Assembly (NCBI GenBank): GCA_025359005.1
Contig: JANYHP010000131.1
Span: 1-21,529, forward strand
DNA: 21,529 nt
DNA from: Hyphomicrobiaceae bacterium
Lineage (GTDB): Bacteria; Pseudomonadota; Alphaproteobacteria; Rhizobiales; Hyphomicrobiaceae
Direction of reading: 5' to 3'
Shown: in pieces, positions 21,173 through 21,529 of the stretch
How positions within the stretch are numbered: the first letter of the stretch is position 1
Layout: each line of letters opens with the position of its first letter
Position numbers and translations under genes: made by a program
Notes under the pieces: generated by a model
Databases searched by the model: none
What the model was told of the DNA's origin: nothing
The model's input: only the letters and a program-made list of their open reading frames with translations

Positions 21173-21529
21173 TCACGCGTCGAACGCGAGGTGCACTTTC
21201 ATCGACCGATTGCGGTCGCTGGCCAGTTCGAAGGCTTTGACGGCATCCGCCATCGGCATCGTCTCGGTGATGAGCGGACGCACGTCGGCACGTCGCGATC
21301 CGATGAGTGACGCGGCCAACCCGAACTCCTCGTGGAAGCGAAAAGTGCCGCGCAGATCGATCTCGCGGGCGACGATGGCATTCATCGGCAACGTCATCTC
21401 GCCGCCGATCCCCACCTGCACGATGACGCCCTGCGGGCGGACGACATCGAGACCGGCGACCAGCGCGCGCACGTTGCCGGAGCATTCAAACATCACGTCG
21501 AAATAGCCCTTGTCGACAGCGTAGCCGGC
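21173..21529 (-). CDS. zinc-dependent alcohol dehydrogenase, L-idonate 5-dehydrogenase-like (C-terminal part; gene enters from the right edge)
   Basis: The last 118 codons are visible, ending with a TGA at 21175-21173. The segment runs GYFDVMFECSGN, then VVRPQGVIVQVGIGGEMTLP, then REIDLRGTFRFHEEFGLA, then AFELASDRNRSMKVHL. The FDVMFECSGN strand after the Rossmann fold and GTFRFHEEF are typical of medium-chain dehydrogenases annotated L-idonate 5-dehydrogenase, acting on sugar acids. The N-terminal catalytic zinc domain lies outside the window, so its state is unknown. Confidence 0.88.
   Translation of the reverse strand, partial: AGYAVDKGYFDVMFECSGNVRALVAGLDVVRPQGVIVQVGIGGEMTLPMNAIVAREIDLRGTFRFHEEFGLAASLIGSRRADVRPLITETMPMADAVKAFELASDRNRSMKVHLAFDA

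Overview
The window looks like chromosomal DNA of a high-G+C alphaproteobacterium, most likely order Hyphomicrobiales (Rhizobiales). The reasons are a PTS EIIA(Man)-type/HPr pair close to ahcY (a rhizobial arrangement), a BBP2-type outer-membrane protein, a Tad-like von Willebrand protein, and the codon use. I infer the lineage from protein character and gene order, not from a marker gene. No rRNA, tRNA, CRISPR array, integrase or transposase was seen.

Layout, left to right. (a) 1-3154, minus strand: acetyl-CoA synthetase (acsA), then the ATPase and a truncated permease of a NitT/TauT-type ABC importer. (b) 3296-4213, plus: a beta-hydroxyacid dehydrogenase of the YihU/3-hydroxyisobutyrate type. 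(c) 4212-4985: a two-gene RelE/Gp49-type toxin and XRE antitoxin module lying between two near-identical ~31-bp copies of the 3' end of the neighbouring outer-membrane protein gene (4956-6599, minus). A 16-unit AG microsatellite lies upstream of that gene. (d) 6806-9374: a fused phosphotransferase-like/P-loop kinase (minus) and, divergently, a second beta-hydroxyacid dehydrogenase (plus). (e) 9421-13718: ahcY with a possible attenuator leader, a 471-bp intergenic region with a very AT-rich block, a plus-strand Tad/vWA protein, tandem hairpin repeats, then ptsH and an EIIA(Man) gene on the minus strand. The vWA gene appears to separate the usual ptsH-ahcY neighbours.

(f) 13972-16562, minus: a three-gene, translationally coupled nitrile hydratase/thiocyanate hydrolase-type operon with the beta subunit split in two and a His-rich N-terminus on the metal-binding subunit, followed by a Tat-exported metallo-beta-lactamase-fold hydrolase. 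(g) 16690-17894, plus: mobA-mobB for molybdenum cofactor guanylylation. (h) 17950-21529, minus: a benzoylformate-decarboxylase-like ThDP enzyme, a palindromic intergenic repeat cluster, a DUF1345 membrane protein, thiE, and the C-terminal end of a zinc alcohol/L-idonate-type dehydrogenase.

Most genes are ordinary metabolism. The best candidates for something less described are the split-beta, His-rich metallohydratase operon without a visible activator, the toxin-antitoxin cassette bounded by a duplicated gene end, and the competing hairpins in the ahcY leader.
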